The notes under the pieces: generated by a model
What the model was told of the DNA's origin: nothing
Databases searched by the model: none
What the model saw: only the letters and a program-made list of their open reading frames with translations
Shown: one piece after another, positions 43,270-50,722 of the stretch
How positions within the stretch are numbered: position 1 is the first letter of the stretch
Layout: every line of letters begins with the position of its first letter
Translations under genes and position numbers: made by a program
Origin: JBBRNH01 sp038230415
Lineage (GTDB): Bacteria; Bacteroidota; Bacteroidia; Cytophagales; Spirosomataceae
Assembly: GCA_038230415.1 (NCBI GenBank)
Contig: JBBRNH010000016.1
Location: 1-64,000, forward strand
DNA length: 64,000 nt
Direction of reading: 5' to 3'

Positions 43270-44299
43270 AACCAGAATCATTCCCATCATATTTTCGCCC
43301 CGCCTGCGCCAGCCGTGCCTGAATTCGTCTCCGCAACCAGGCCGGGGCCAGCACGGTCATGCCCTCACCGAAGCCGAGAATTTCGCGTTCCAGCTCGAAG
43401 TTTAATTGCACCGATAGCTCAAATACGCAGCCATCGTCGCGCCGTTCGGTGAGTTTTTGGGAGGGGTGCAGGGGCTTGGTTTCTACATACGGCGCGTGTT
43501 CGGGCGAGACCAGAATCTGCACCGTTCTCACCCGCATCGTCGGCGAGACGCTAACGCCAATTGCATCGCGGTAAAACGTAGCCGGGGTCAGGTCGTCGGG
43601 GGCGGGCCGGTAAGTGGCTTCGGGCGGGGCCGCGCCGATGCCTCGGATTCGGTCGAGGGCCAGATTCACGATTTGCTCCTCATCCTGGCGTTGCCCCACC
43701 ACAAACCACCGATTGCGAAACTCCTTGAGCCACCAGCCATGAAACATAAACTGGCGGGATTCTTTGGCCCGAAACGACTGATAATCAAGCAAAATTGGTT
43801 GGCGGGCGGTCACGGCGCGATACAGCGGGTCGAGCCAGTCCAACCCGCGCAGGTGGTCGTTTCGTTCAAAATCAATGACCGATGGCTGTTGGGTGGTTTT
43901 GGTGCGGATGTGTTCTTCGAGCCGCTGCACCACGCCCGTTAGCTGATCGAAATGCGAAAACCCCCGGAACTGTTTCAGCATCTCAACGGCTTCGTTCATG
44001 CGGTCTAAATCCTGGGCCGAGAGCGGAGTTTGGGTGATGCTGTAATCCGGGTCGTTGTACTGATAAAATTTCTTCTCGACCACCACAATCGGGGCGTTAT
44101 AGCCGAGTTTATCGCTCCGCATCATCTGCAAATCAGCCTGAATTGTTCGGCGGCTGATGCCCGCGTCGCGGCCTTCGTAGTCGTATAAGGCTTCGGCTAC
44201 GTGGTCAATCAGGTCGTCGAGCGTCCAGCGTCGGAATCGGTTTCGCAAACACGCATCCAGTGTTTTGTAGCGAATCAGGGCGTTGCGGTTGGTTGGCAT
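43226..44299 (-). CDS. WYL-domain transcriptional regulator
   Basis: 357 residues: an N-terminal winged helix (ALIRYKTLDACLRNRFRRWT, ISRRTIQADLQMMRSDKLGY), a central WYL domain (PILLDYQSFRAKESRQFMFH, then GWWLKEFRNRWFVVGQRQDE) and a C-terminal WCX-type region. WYL domains bind nucleic-acid-type ligands in several stress regulators (PafBC, DriD). It is divergent from the Ro60/TROVE gene across a palindromic spacer, so control of that gene is likely. Its end overlaps the preceding gene by 44 bases. Confidence 0.9.
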   Translation of the reverse strand: MPTNRNALIRYKTLDACLRNRFRRWTLDDLIDHVAEALYDYEGRDAGISRRTIQADLQMMRSDKLGYNAPIVVVEKKFYQYNDPDYSITQTPLSAQDLDRMNEAVEMLKQFRGFSHFDQLTGVVQRLEEHIRTKTTQQPSVIDFERNDHLRGLDWLDPLYRAVTARQPILLDYQSFRAKESRQFMFHGWWLKEFRNRWFVVGQRQDEEQIVNLALDRIRGIGAAPPEATYRPAPDDLTPATFYRDAIGVSVSPTMRVRTVQILVSPEHAPYVETKPLHPSQKLTERRDDGCVFELSVQLNFELEREILGFGEGMTVLAPAWLRRRIQARLAQAGRKYDGNDSGFTTQTQSERPDAGL

Positions 44300-44308
44300 T
44301 TTTGGGGA

Positions 44309-44418
44309 TTTACCACCCCCAACCCCCTCCTAAAACAGGAGGGGGCTTTTTCAAAGGCTTCGCCTTTGCTGTTTTTTTAGTCCCCTCCTGCCTTTAGGAG
44401 GGGGTTGGGGGTGGTAAA
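44309..44418. repeat. Long inverted repeat, family ACCACCCCCAACCCCCTCC, copy 1
   Basis: 26-bp perfect arms at 44309-44334 and 44393-44418 enclose two smaller hairpins (CCTCC...GGAGG). The arm ends match the element at 62881-62989. It lies between the divergent WYL and TROVE genes, so it could also influence their promoters. The rest of the spacer carries AATCTTTG (44467-44474), seven of eight matches to a -7 element for the TROVE gene. Confidence 0.85.
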
Positions 44419-44517
44419 TTTTCTGATTTTTTTTCGCCTACGCAAATAGGCTGCGTACTGGCCCTAAATCTTTGCATCGTCAATCAGGCAAATTAAAACC
44501 GACTGACACCCAAAGCC

Positions 44518-46122
44518 ATGAAATTCAACCAATCGGCGGCTACGGCCATCAACCTGAATCAGACCCGCAACCACGAAGGTGCCGTGGCCTTCGCGTTGTC
44601 GCCGATGACCGAACTCTATTCGGCGGTGGTGACAACAATGCTGTCGGATGCCTTTTATGAATCGGGTGATGCGCGGCTGGCCCGCATCCGGGCGTTGGTG
44701 GCAGTAGTTGACCCCGTGTTCGTGGCAAAATTAGCCGTGTATGCCCGTGAGCAGATGAACCTCCGCACGGCCCCGGTGATGCTGGCGGTCGAACTGGCCC
44801 GGATTCATAACGGCGACGACCTCGTGGCCCGCACGGTAGCCCGCGTGGTGCAACGGCCCGACGAGATTACCGAATTGCTGGCCTACTACTCGGCGGTAAA
44901 CGAGCGAAAAGACACCAAAAAACTGAACCGGCTCTCGAAACAGGTGCAGAAAGGGCTGGCAATGGCTTTCAACCGATTTGACGAATACCAATTTGCCAAA
45001 TACAATCGCGATACGGCGGTTCGGTTGCGCGATGCCTTGTTTTTGGTGCATCCAACGGCGAAAGACGTGGCGCAACAAGCCATTTTCGATAAACTCGTGA
45101 GCAACACACTCCAGACTCCCTACACCTGGGAAACGGAGTTGAGTTTGATGGGACAACTGCCATACTCGTCGGAAGCCGAAAAGTTGGCGGCTGTTGGGCA
45201 GACGTGGCAAGCCTTGATCGAGAGCCAGAAAATGGGCTACATGGCAACCCTCCGCAACCTGCGAAACATGGTTCAGGCGCAGGTGAGTGAGCAGCACCTC
45301 AACACGGTGGCCGCATACTTAGCCGACCCAAAAAACGTGGCCCGGTCAAAGCAGTTGCCGTTTCGGTTTCTGGCCGCCTGGCGCGAGTTGGCTGCTATGA
45401 CGCAGGCCGGGCAGGATGAGCGAAGCATCGTGCAGCGCATCGCCGATTTTGCGCGGGGCCGGTTGCATACAATGGTAGAAATCAGCGGATTGATGAACGC
45501 ACTGGAAACGGCGGTGGGGCAAAGCGCGTCGGCGTTGCGTGGCTTCGATGCCGAAACCCGCGTGGTGGTTGCCTGCGACGTGTCGGGTTCGATGCAGCAG
45601 CCGGTTTCGCCAAAAAGCAAAGTCCTGTTATATGACATCGGTTTACTGCTGGGAATGGTGTTGCGGGCGCGGTGCAAAAACGTGCTGTGCGGCATGTTTG
45701 GCGATACCTGGAAGGTGGTTGACCTGCCCGAATCGCGGGTGCTGGCAAACGTGAACGAATTCTACAAACGCGAAGGCGAAGTGGGTTACTCAACCAACGG
45801 CCACCTCGTGCTGGCCGGTTTGGTGAAGCGCAAACACATTGCCGATAAGGTGATGGTATTCACCGACTGCCAGTTGTGGAATACGAATCAGGGTCAACGC
45901 ACTAAAAGCGCGATGGCGGTGCAGTGGGCGGCCTACAAAAAAATTGCGCCGAACGCCAAACTGTACCTCTTTGACCTGGCTGGCTATGGTACCACGCCGT
46001 TGCAGGTGCTGGCCGACGATGTACACCTAATTGCGGGCTGGTCAGACAAAGTGTTTGATGTCCTGGAATCGTTGGAAGCGGGTCAGGATTCGCTGGCGCG
46101 GGTAAATGAAATTGTGTTGTAA
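44518..46122 (+). CDS. rsr: Ro60/Rsr ortholog (TROVE domain plus vWA domain)
   Basis: 534 residues. The TROVE HEAT-repeat ring occupies about residues 10-345 (EGAVAFALSPMTELYSAVVT, VDPVFVAKLAVYAREQMNLR, YWETELSLMG-like repeats, LPFRFLAAWRELAAM) and a von Willebrand A domain follows with its metal site VVVACDVSGSMQQPV and VMVFTDCQLWNTNQ. Ro60 proteins bind Y RNAs on the ring surface and misfolded RNA ends in the central hole; in bacteria Rsr works with PNPase in RNA decay and rRNA maturation under stress. Three Y-RNA-like structures follow immediately, the first two bases after the stop. No RtcB/RtcA genes are nearby. Confidence 0.93.
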   Translation: MKFNQSAATAINLNQTRNHEGAVAFALSPMTELYSAVVTTMLSDAFYESGDARLARIRALVAVVDPVFVAKLAVYAREQMNLRTAPVMLAVELARIHNGDDLVARTVARVVQRPDEITELLAYYSAVNERKDTKKLNRLSKQVQKGLAMAFNRFDEYQFAKYNRDTAVRLRDALFLVHPTAKDVAQQAIFDKLVSNTLQTPYTWETELSLMGQLPYSSEAEKLAAVGQTWQALIESQKMGYMATLRNLRNMVQAQVSEQHLNTVAAYLADPKNVARSKQLPFRFLAAWRELAAMTQAGQDERSIVQRIADFARGRLHTMVEISGLMNALETAVGQSASALRGFDAETRVVVACDVSGSMQQPVSPKSKVLLYDIGLLLGMVLRARCKNVLCGMFGDTWKVVDLPESRVLANVNEFYKREGEVGYSTNGHLVLAGLVKRKHIADKVMVFTDCQLWNTNQGQRTKSAMAVQWAAYKKIAPNAKLYLFDLAGYGTTPLQVLADDVHLIAGWSDKVFDVLESLEAGQDSLARVNEIVL

Positions 46123-46275
46123 AAAAGCGGGATGCCGTAGTGGTGGGTTACTTCGCTCAAACAAAGATGGTCGGAGAATGAGAAAGCCGGGCGAAAGTCC
46201 GGCCCACTCATCCGGTTCGAGTCCGGCGTGCAACGTCTCCACTTGGCCTGCCGCGCCTGTTGCTCCCGTTTTTTT
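46123..46275 (+). ncRNA. Y-RNA-like ncRNA A
   Basis: Begins at the rsr stop. The ends pair: AAAAAAGCGGGA (46121-46132) with TCCCGTTTTTTT (46264-46275), which also makes a terminator. Then TGCC (46133) faces TGC (46261), GTAG (46137-46140) pairs with CTGT (46257-46260), a CGC bulge follows on the 3' side, and 46141-46150 pairs with 46244-46253. Inside, GGAGA/TCTCC (46173, 46236) closes a branch with a long hairpin (46178-46211) and a tRNA-like T arm CCGG-TTCGAGT-CCGG (46212-46226). The order of these elements is that of a Y RNA with a tRNA-like domain. It shares GCCGTA-N9-TACTTCG with RNAs B and C. Confidence 0.7.
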
Positions 46276-46380
46276 ACAACAATCAATACTAAATGACAAA
46301 TCCCCCCTTAGCATAATCGGACAATGCTGCGGAGAACTTCGAGAATCGCGGAGTGCATAGATTATTCCTTCAACTAATTG

Positions 46381-46470
46381 CCATCGGCGAGTGCCGTAGA
46401 ATCGGGCTACTTCGGATTTAGGTTCCTACAAAACAACCCGGTTCGCCTGTTGCCTCGCTGTCTATCTTTT
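46381..46470 (+). ncRNA. Y-RNA-like ncRNA B (no tRNA-like domain)
   Basis: CGGCGAG (46385-46391) pairs with CTCGCTG (46454-46460); TGCC (46392) faces TGC (46451); GTAG (46396-46399) pairs with CTGT (46447-46450); AATCGGG (46400-46406) pairs with CCCGGTT (46437-46443) after a CGC bulge. A 30-base loop beginning CTACTTCGG contains a small TAGG/CCTA hairpin. The core is the same as in RNA A: the 10 bases CGCCTGTTGC are identical and GCCGTA-N9-TACTTCG is kept. T-rich sequence follows the stem. Confidence 0.65.
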
Positions 46471-46503
46471 CCCTCCCTTTTTGGGAGGGTTAGGTAAGGG
46501 TAA

Positions 46504-46641
46504 ACACCGCCATCGGTGCCGTAAGTGAGCGTTACTTCGCTCTTAACGATGTGGTCGCAAGTTCGAATCTTGCCATTCGCAAGGATGTAGCTCAGGGGTA
46601 GAGCGCATATACGCCTGCTGCTTGTTGCCCGGTGGTGGTGT
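46504..46641 (+). ncRNA. Y-RNA-like ncRNA C with permuted tRNA mimic
   Basis: The 13-bp basal stem ACACCGCCATCGG (46504-46516) pairs with 46629-46641 (two wobbles); TGCC (46517) faces TGC (46626); GTAAG (46521-46525) pairs with CTTGT (46621-46625); a GAGCG/CGCTC hairpin follows. The distal part is a tRNA turned inside out: T arm GCAAG-TTCGAAT-CTTGC (46557-46573), acceptor-like stem CATTC-GCAA-GGATG (46574-46587), then TA and a D arm GCTC-AGGGGTA-GAGC (46590-46604). This is the YrlA type of bacterial Y RNA. Termination is probably at the palindrome plus T-run at 46655-46684. Confidence 0.75.
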
Positions 46642-46654
46642 TTATTAATGTGTA

Positions 46655-46684
46655 GAGACGCAAAATATTGCGTCTCTTTTTTTT
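46655..46684 (+). terminator. GAGACGCAA palindrome with T-run (copy 3)
   Basis: GAGACGCAA-AATA-TTGCGTCTC (46655-46676), perfect 9-bp arms, followed by eight T. A repeat-family member that here works as terminator for the ncRNA cluster. Confidence 0.8.
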
Positions 46685-46697
46685 GATTATGCGGGAG

Positions 46698-46719
46698 GAG
46701 ACGCAAACTATTGCGTCTC
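46698..46719. repeat. GAGACGCAA palindrome, copy 4
   Basis: GAGACGCAA-ACTA-TTGCGTCTC, 9-bp arms, 21 bases after the previous copy. Downstream, 46720-46873 holds a -7-like TACTTTTG (46813-46820) before the TonB receptor gene and nothing else recognisable. Confidence 0.85.
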
Positions 46720-46873
46720 TACAAAATACCGTTAATCCAATAAATCTGCCGTTCCGCGCCGAATTTTCGTGGTTTCGTCTAATAACTGACCCTTCGGCGC
46801 AACATCCCGGCCTACTTTTGAGTAGTAATGTGGGGTGTTGATACCTCGGTAAAGCATCTACAACGACCTGATA

Positions 46874-49372
46874 ATGAAACAGACTATCTCATTAAAGACG
46901 CAAAATATTGCGTCTCTACTTTGGCTTCTGACACTGACCCTCGGCCCGGCATTTGGGCAGGTCAATCAACGCGCAACGCCCGCCGTGCCGCAGCAGACCG
47001 TGAGCGGCTACATTAAAGATGCCCGCAACGGCGAGGGACTCATTGGCGTGTCGGTGTATGTAAAAGAAACCGGCACCGGGGCCGTCACCAACAACTATGG
47101 CTACTATGCCATCACCCTCCCGGCTGGCACCTACACGCTGATTATCAGCTTTGTGGGCTACGGAAAGCAGACCAAACCCGTTACGCTTTCTGACCAGAAC
47201 CAGAAACTCGATATTGAATTGGCCGAAGAGAAATTCGATTTGCAGGAAGTTGTGGTGAAGGCCACCCGCGAGGAAGACAACGTAAAGAGCATCGAGATGA
47301 GCGTGAACCGGCTCGATACCAAAACCATTCAACGCATTCCGGCTCTGCTCGGCGAGGTTGATGTGATTCGGAGTATTCAGCTTCTGCCGGGCGTGACAAC
47401 GGTGGGCGAAGGCGCAACGGGCTTCAACGTTCGGGGCGGCTCGATAGACCAGAACTTAGTGCTTTTAGACGAGGCTCCGGTGTTTAACTCTTCGCACCTG
47501 TTCGGATTTTTCTCGGTCTTTAATCCCGATGCCGTGAAAGACGTAAAGCTCATCAAAGGAGGAATTCCGGCACAGTATGGCGGCAGGATTTCGTCAATTC
47601 TGGACGTTCGGATGAAAGAAGGCAACACCAAAAAACCCGAACTGACGGGCGGTGTTGGCCTGATTTTCAGTCGGTTGGCCTACGAACGGCCATTATTCAA
47701 AAACAAAGAGGGCGTGGCTCGTGGCTCATTCATCGTGGCTGCCCGGCGGAGTTATGCCGATGTGCTGGCCCAGCCGTTTCTGACGGGCAACCTGAAAGGC
47801 TCGAAGTTTTATTTTTATGATCTCACGGCCAAAGTCAACTACCGGATCAACGACAATAATACGGTGTATGCGTCGGGTTACTTAGGCCGCGACACGTTTG
47901 GGTCTGATTTTGGCTTTAACTGGGGCAACACCACGGCTACCCTCCGCTGGAACCACGTCTTCAACGACAAACTGTTTCTGAACACCACCGCCTTTTACAG
48001 TAATTACGATTATCTGCTCGATTCTGACCTGAAGCGAAAACCCGAAAATTCGGGCGATTATTTTCGCTGGAAATCCCGGATTGTCAATTACAGCATCAAG
48101 CCCGACTTTACGTGGTTCGTCAAGAAAAACACCATTTCGTTTGGCGGGCAGAGCATTTTTTATGATTTCCAGCCCGGCACGGCCACTGCCGCCAGTGCGG
48201 GCGTGGCGCGGTCGTTTGGTCTGACCAGCAAATACGCCCTCGAAAACGCGCTTTATGTTGGTAACGAGCAGCAACTTACGCCCAAAATTCAGTTGCAGTA
48301 TGGCCTGCGGTATTCGTTTTACCAGTTTATGGGGCCGGGCGAAGCCTACACCTACGCCACCGACGTAACGCCCGGTTTGCGCCGACCCGTGACCGGCACC
48401 AAAGCCTACACATCGGGCCAGACGATTCAGACGTATGGCAATTGGGAACCCCGGTTTGCGGCCAAAATTGACGTGACCAACACCAGTTCAGTGAAGTTCA
48501 GCTACAACCGGCTGGCCCAGTATATTCACCTGATTTCTAACACAACGGCCTCGGTGCCGCTCGATGTCTGGACTCCTTCGACCAACAACATTAAGCCCCA
48601 GATTGCCGATCAGGTGGCGGCTGGTTATTTCCGCAACTTCGGCCCCAGCGGAACCGAATACGAAGCCTCGGTTGAAGGATATTACAAGTGGTTTCAGAAC
48701 CAGATTGACTACATTGACGGGGCTAACCTCCGGCTGAATAAGTACTTAGAGGGCGATCTGCTGCCGGGCATTGGCCGGGCCTACGGAGCCGAATTTTTTA
48801 TCAAGAAAAACAGCGGCCCGCTGCACGGCTGGATTAGCTACACCCTGGCAAAAACCGAACGGCAGGTAACGGGTATCAACAACGGAGCCTGGTATGCTAC
48901 GCGGTTCGACAAACGCCACACCCTGAACACGGTGCTGCTCTACGACCCCGTCAAATCGAAACGGTGGAGTTTTTCGGCTACGTTCGTAATTGCGAGCGGT
49001 ACCCCGGCCACGTTCCCCACCAACCGATTTGAGTATGACGGATTTGTGGTGCCGCAAAATGCCGACGGTCTCCGCAATAACTACCGGATTCCGGCCTACC
49101 ACCGTTTAGACCTCGCGGCCACCTTGCAGGGTAGCCGCAGACCGGGCCGCCGAAATCAGGATAATTGGGTGTTTTCGGTTTACAATGCGTATGCCCGGAA
49201 AAATGCGTTCTCGGTGTATTTCCGGCAGGAGCCACCCACCAAAACTGTCCAGGCTGATATAGACCCGATCCGGCTAACGACTGTGGAGAACCAATCGCGC
49301 GAAACGCAGGCGGTGCGTTACTCGATTTTTGCAACCCTGATTCCGTCCGTTACCTACAACTTCAAATTCTAA
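46874..49372 (+). CDS. TonB-dependent receptor with carboxypeptidase-like domain
   Basis: 832 residues. A signal region ends in GPAFGQ, followed by a CarboxypepD_reg-like domain (VSGYIKDARNGEGLIGVSVY, TYTLIISFVGYGKQTKPVTL), a plug (LGEVDVIRSIQLLPGVTTVG, GFNVRGGSIDQNLVLLDEAP, IPAQYGGRISSILDVRMKEG) and a 22-strand-type barrel ending VTYNFKF. It is paired with a DUF4249 lipoprotein six bases downstream. The codons for KTQNIASL in the signal peptide coincide with another copy of the GACGCAA palindrome (46896-46915). Confidence 0.92.
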   Translation: MKQTISLKTQNIASLLWLLTLTLGPAFGQVNQRATPAVPQQTVSGYIKDARNGEGLIGVSVYVKETGTGAVTNNYGYYAITLPAGTYTLIISFVGYGKQTKPVTLSDQNQKLDIELAEEKFDLQEVVVKATREEDNVKSIEMSVNRLDTKTIQRIPALLGEVDVIRSIQLLPGVTTVGEGATGFNVRGGSIDQNLVLLDEAPVFNSSHLFGFFSVFNPDAVKDVKLIKGGIPAQYGGRISSILDVRMKEGNTKKPELTGGVGLIFSRLAYERPLFKNKEGVARGSFIVAARRSYADVLAQPFLTGNLKGSKFYFYDLTAKVNYRINDNNTVYASGYLGRDTFGSDFGFNWGNTTATLRWNHVFNDKLFLNTTAFYSNYDYLLDSDLKRKPENSGDYFRWKSRIVNYSIKPDFTWFVKKNTISFGGQSIFYDFQPGTATAASAGVARSFGLTSKYALENALYVGNEQQLTPKIQLQYGLRYSFYQFMGPGEAYTYATDVTPGLRRPVTGTKAYTSGQTIQTYGNWEPRFAAKIDVTNTSSVKFSYNRLAQYIHLISNTTASVPLDVWTPSTNNIKPQIADQVAAGYFRNFGPSGTEYEASVEGYYKWFQNQIDYIDGANLRLNKYLEGDLLPGIGRAYGAEFFIKKNSGPLHGWISYTLAKTERQVTGINNGAWYATRFDKRHTLNTVLLYDPVKSKRWSFSATFVIASGTPATFPTNRFEYDGFVVPQNADGLRNNYRIPAYHRLDLAATLQGSRRPGRRNQDNWVFSVYNAYARKNAFSVYFRQEPPTKTVQADIDPIRLTTVENQSRETQAVRYSIFATLIPSVTYNFKF

Positions 49373-49378
49373 CTCGCC

Positions 49379-50269
49379 ATGAAAACGCTCCTTCTTTTTA
49401 TCGTCTCTGTTCTTGTTTCGGCTTCTTTTTTCGCCTGCGAAACCGTTATCAAGGCTGATCTCGACACCGGCCCGGCGCAACTGTCGGTTGACGGCACAAT
49501 TACCGACCAGCCCGGCAAACAGAGTATCCGGCTGACGCAAACGGCGGCCTATTTCGACAGTTCTAAGCCGCCCGTGGCATCAGGTGCAACCGTAACCGTG
49601 ACCGACAACACCGGGAAAATATATGCCTTCACCGACCCCGACAACGACGGTTATTATCTCTGGCAACCGCCCACAACGAAAGACACGCTGGGCAAAATTG
49701 GACGAACCTACAAATTAGCCGTGAAATGGAATGGCGATGAATACACGGCGAGTTCGGTGCTAAATTCAGTACCGCCCATTGATTCAATTGTGTTCCGGGA
49801 AGAAAAAATAAACCCATTGAGCAGCAAAACCGGCTACCAGGCCGAATTTTATGCCCGCGACTTAGCCGGTCAGCCCGATTTCAACCGAATTCGGTTCTAC
49901 CGGAACGATACCCTTCAGAACAAAATAGGAGACATTATTCTGGCCTATAACGGCGCATTTCGGGGCAGTGCCGATACCGATGGCCTGATGTTTATCCGAC
50001 CCATCCGGCAGTCGGCCAATCCCGACGATCTGTATAAACTCAACGACCGGGTTCGGGTTGATATTCAGTCGGTTACGGCAGAATATTTTGATTTTTTAGA
50101 TCAGGTCAGGACCCAAATTGGCAATAGTGGCCTGTTTGCCCAGCCGCCCGCCAACGTGCCGACAAACATCATGAACGCCAACGGTAAGAAAGCAACGGGG
50201 TTTTTTGTAGCCTCGGCCATCAGAACCCGAACGGTTCAGGTAATGAAAGAGACTATCCGGGCAAAGTAG
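49379..50269 (+). CDS. DUF4249 lipoprotein
   Basis: 296 residues starting with a lipoprotein signal (MKTLLLFIVSVLVSASFFAC, lipobox SFFAC). The DUF4249 pattern follows: LDTGPAQLSVDGTITDQPGK, then GATVTVTDNTGKIYAFTD. These proteins accompany TonB receptors of the type just upstream and are thought to be surface partners, like SusD for SusC. Same operon, six-base gap. Confidence 0.9.
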   Translation: MKTLLLFIVSVLVSASFFACETVIKADLDTGPAQLSVDGTITDQPGKQSIRLTQTAAYFDSSKPPVASGATVTVTDNTGKIYAFTDPDNDGYYLWQPPTTKDTLGKIGRTYKLAVKWNGDEYTASSVLNSVPPIDSIVFREEKINPLSSKTGYQAEFYARDLAGQPDFNRIRFYRNDTLQNKIGDIILAYNGAFRGSADTDGLMFIRPIRQSANPDDLYKLNDRVRVDIQSVTAEYFDFLDQVRTQIGNSGLFAQPPANVPTNIMNANGKKATGFFVASAIRTRTVQVMKETIRAK

Positions 50270-50283
50270 TGATACGCTACACC

Positions 50284-50664
50284 TCACGGCAATCCATTCT
50301 GAAACGTGATCTCGGTAACAACACCCATCGCGCTCATGCGGAGGGCAACGGTTGGAGCCGATGGTTGGGCTTTGGTGTCGGCGCACTGCGGGCCGGGTTG
50401 CAGATAATAGACGTAATATTTCTGGTTCCGGTCGGCAATTTGGTTAATGTCCGGCCCACCCAAAATACCGCCGATGTTGTTGGCTGATTGGCCTTTGAAA
50501 TTCTCGACCTCGGCCCGAAAACCACCCACGAGTTTAGCCCGAATGCCGTTGCAGCCGCGCCGGTCACTGCGCCAGGCTTTAGCGTCGAGCTTGCCAAACG
50601 TGTCAGGCGCGGGGTAACAACCAAGCATTAACAGCCCCAGAAAAGCAATCAAAAGAATCTTCAT
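50284..50664 (-). CDS. Hypothetical lipoprotein
   Basis: 126 residues with a lipoprotein signal (MKILLIAFLGLLMLGC). The rest is a small soluble domain including SDRRGCNGIRAKLVGGFRAE and NQKYYVYYLQPGPQCAD with a possible disulfide pair. Family not recognised. It converges with the DUF4249 gene, 14 bases apart. Confidence 0.7.
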   Translation of the reverse strand: MKILLIAFLGLLMLGCYPAPDTFGKLDAKAWRSDRRGCNGIRAKLVGGFRAEVENFKGQSANNIGGILGGPDINQIADRNQKYYVYYLQPGPQCADTKAQPSAPTVALRMSAMGVVTEITFQNGLP

Positions 50665-50680
50665 CAGTTCAGGGTCGGAC

Positions 50681-50722
50681 AAATCAGTGTAATCAGCGGT
50701 AAAATCAATGTAATCAGCGGTT
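50681..50722. repeat. 21-bp tandem duplicate
   Basis: Two 21-base units (50681-50701, 50702-50722) differ at two positions. They reach into the stop codon of the glutaminyl cyclase gene. A simple intergenic repeat; no function is evident. Confidence 0.75.

Noticed and set aside
46557..46604. tRNA gene in the region after the TROVE gene
   Set aside because: The T arm precedes the D arm and the acceptor stem is capped by a GCAA loop; it has no anticodon arm, so it is a tRNA mimic in an ncRNA.
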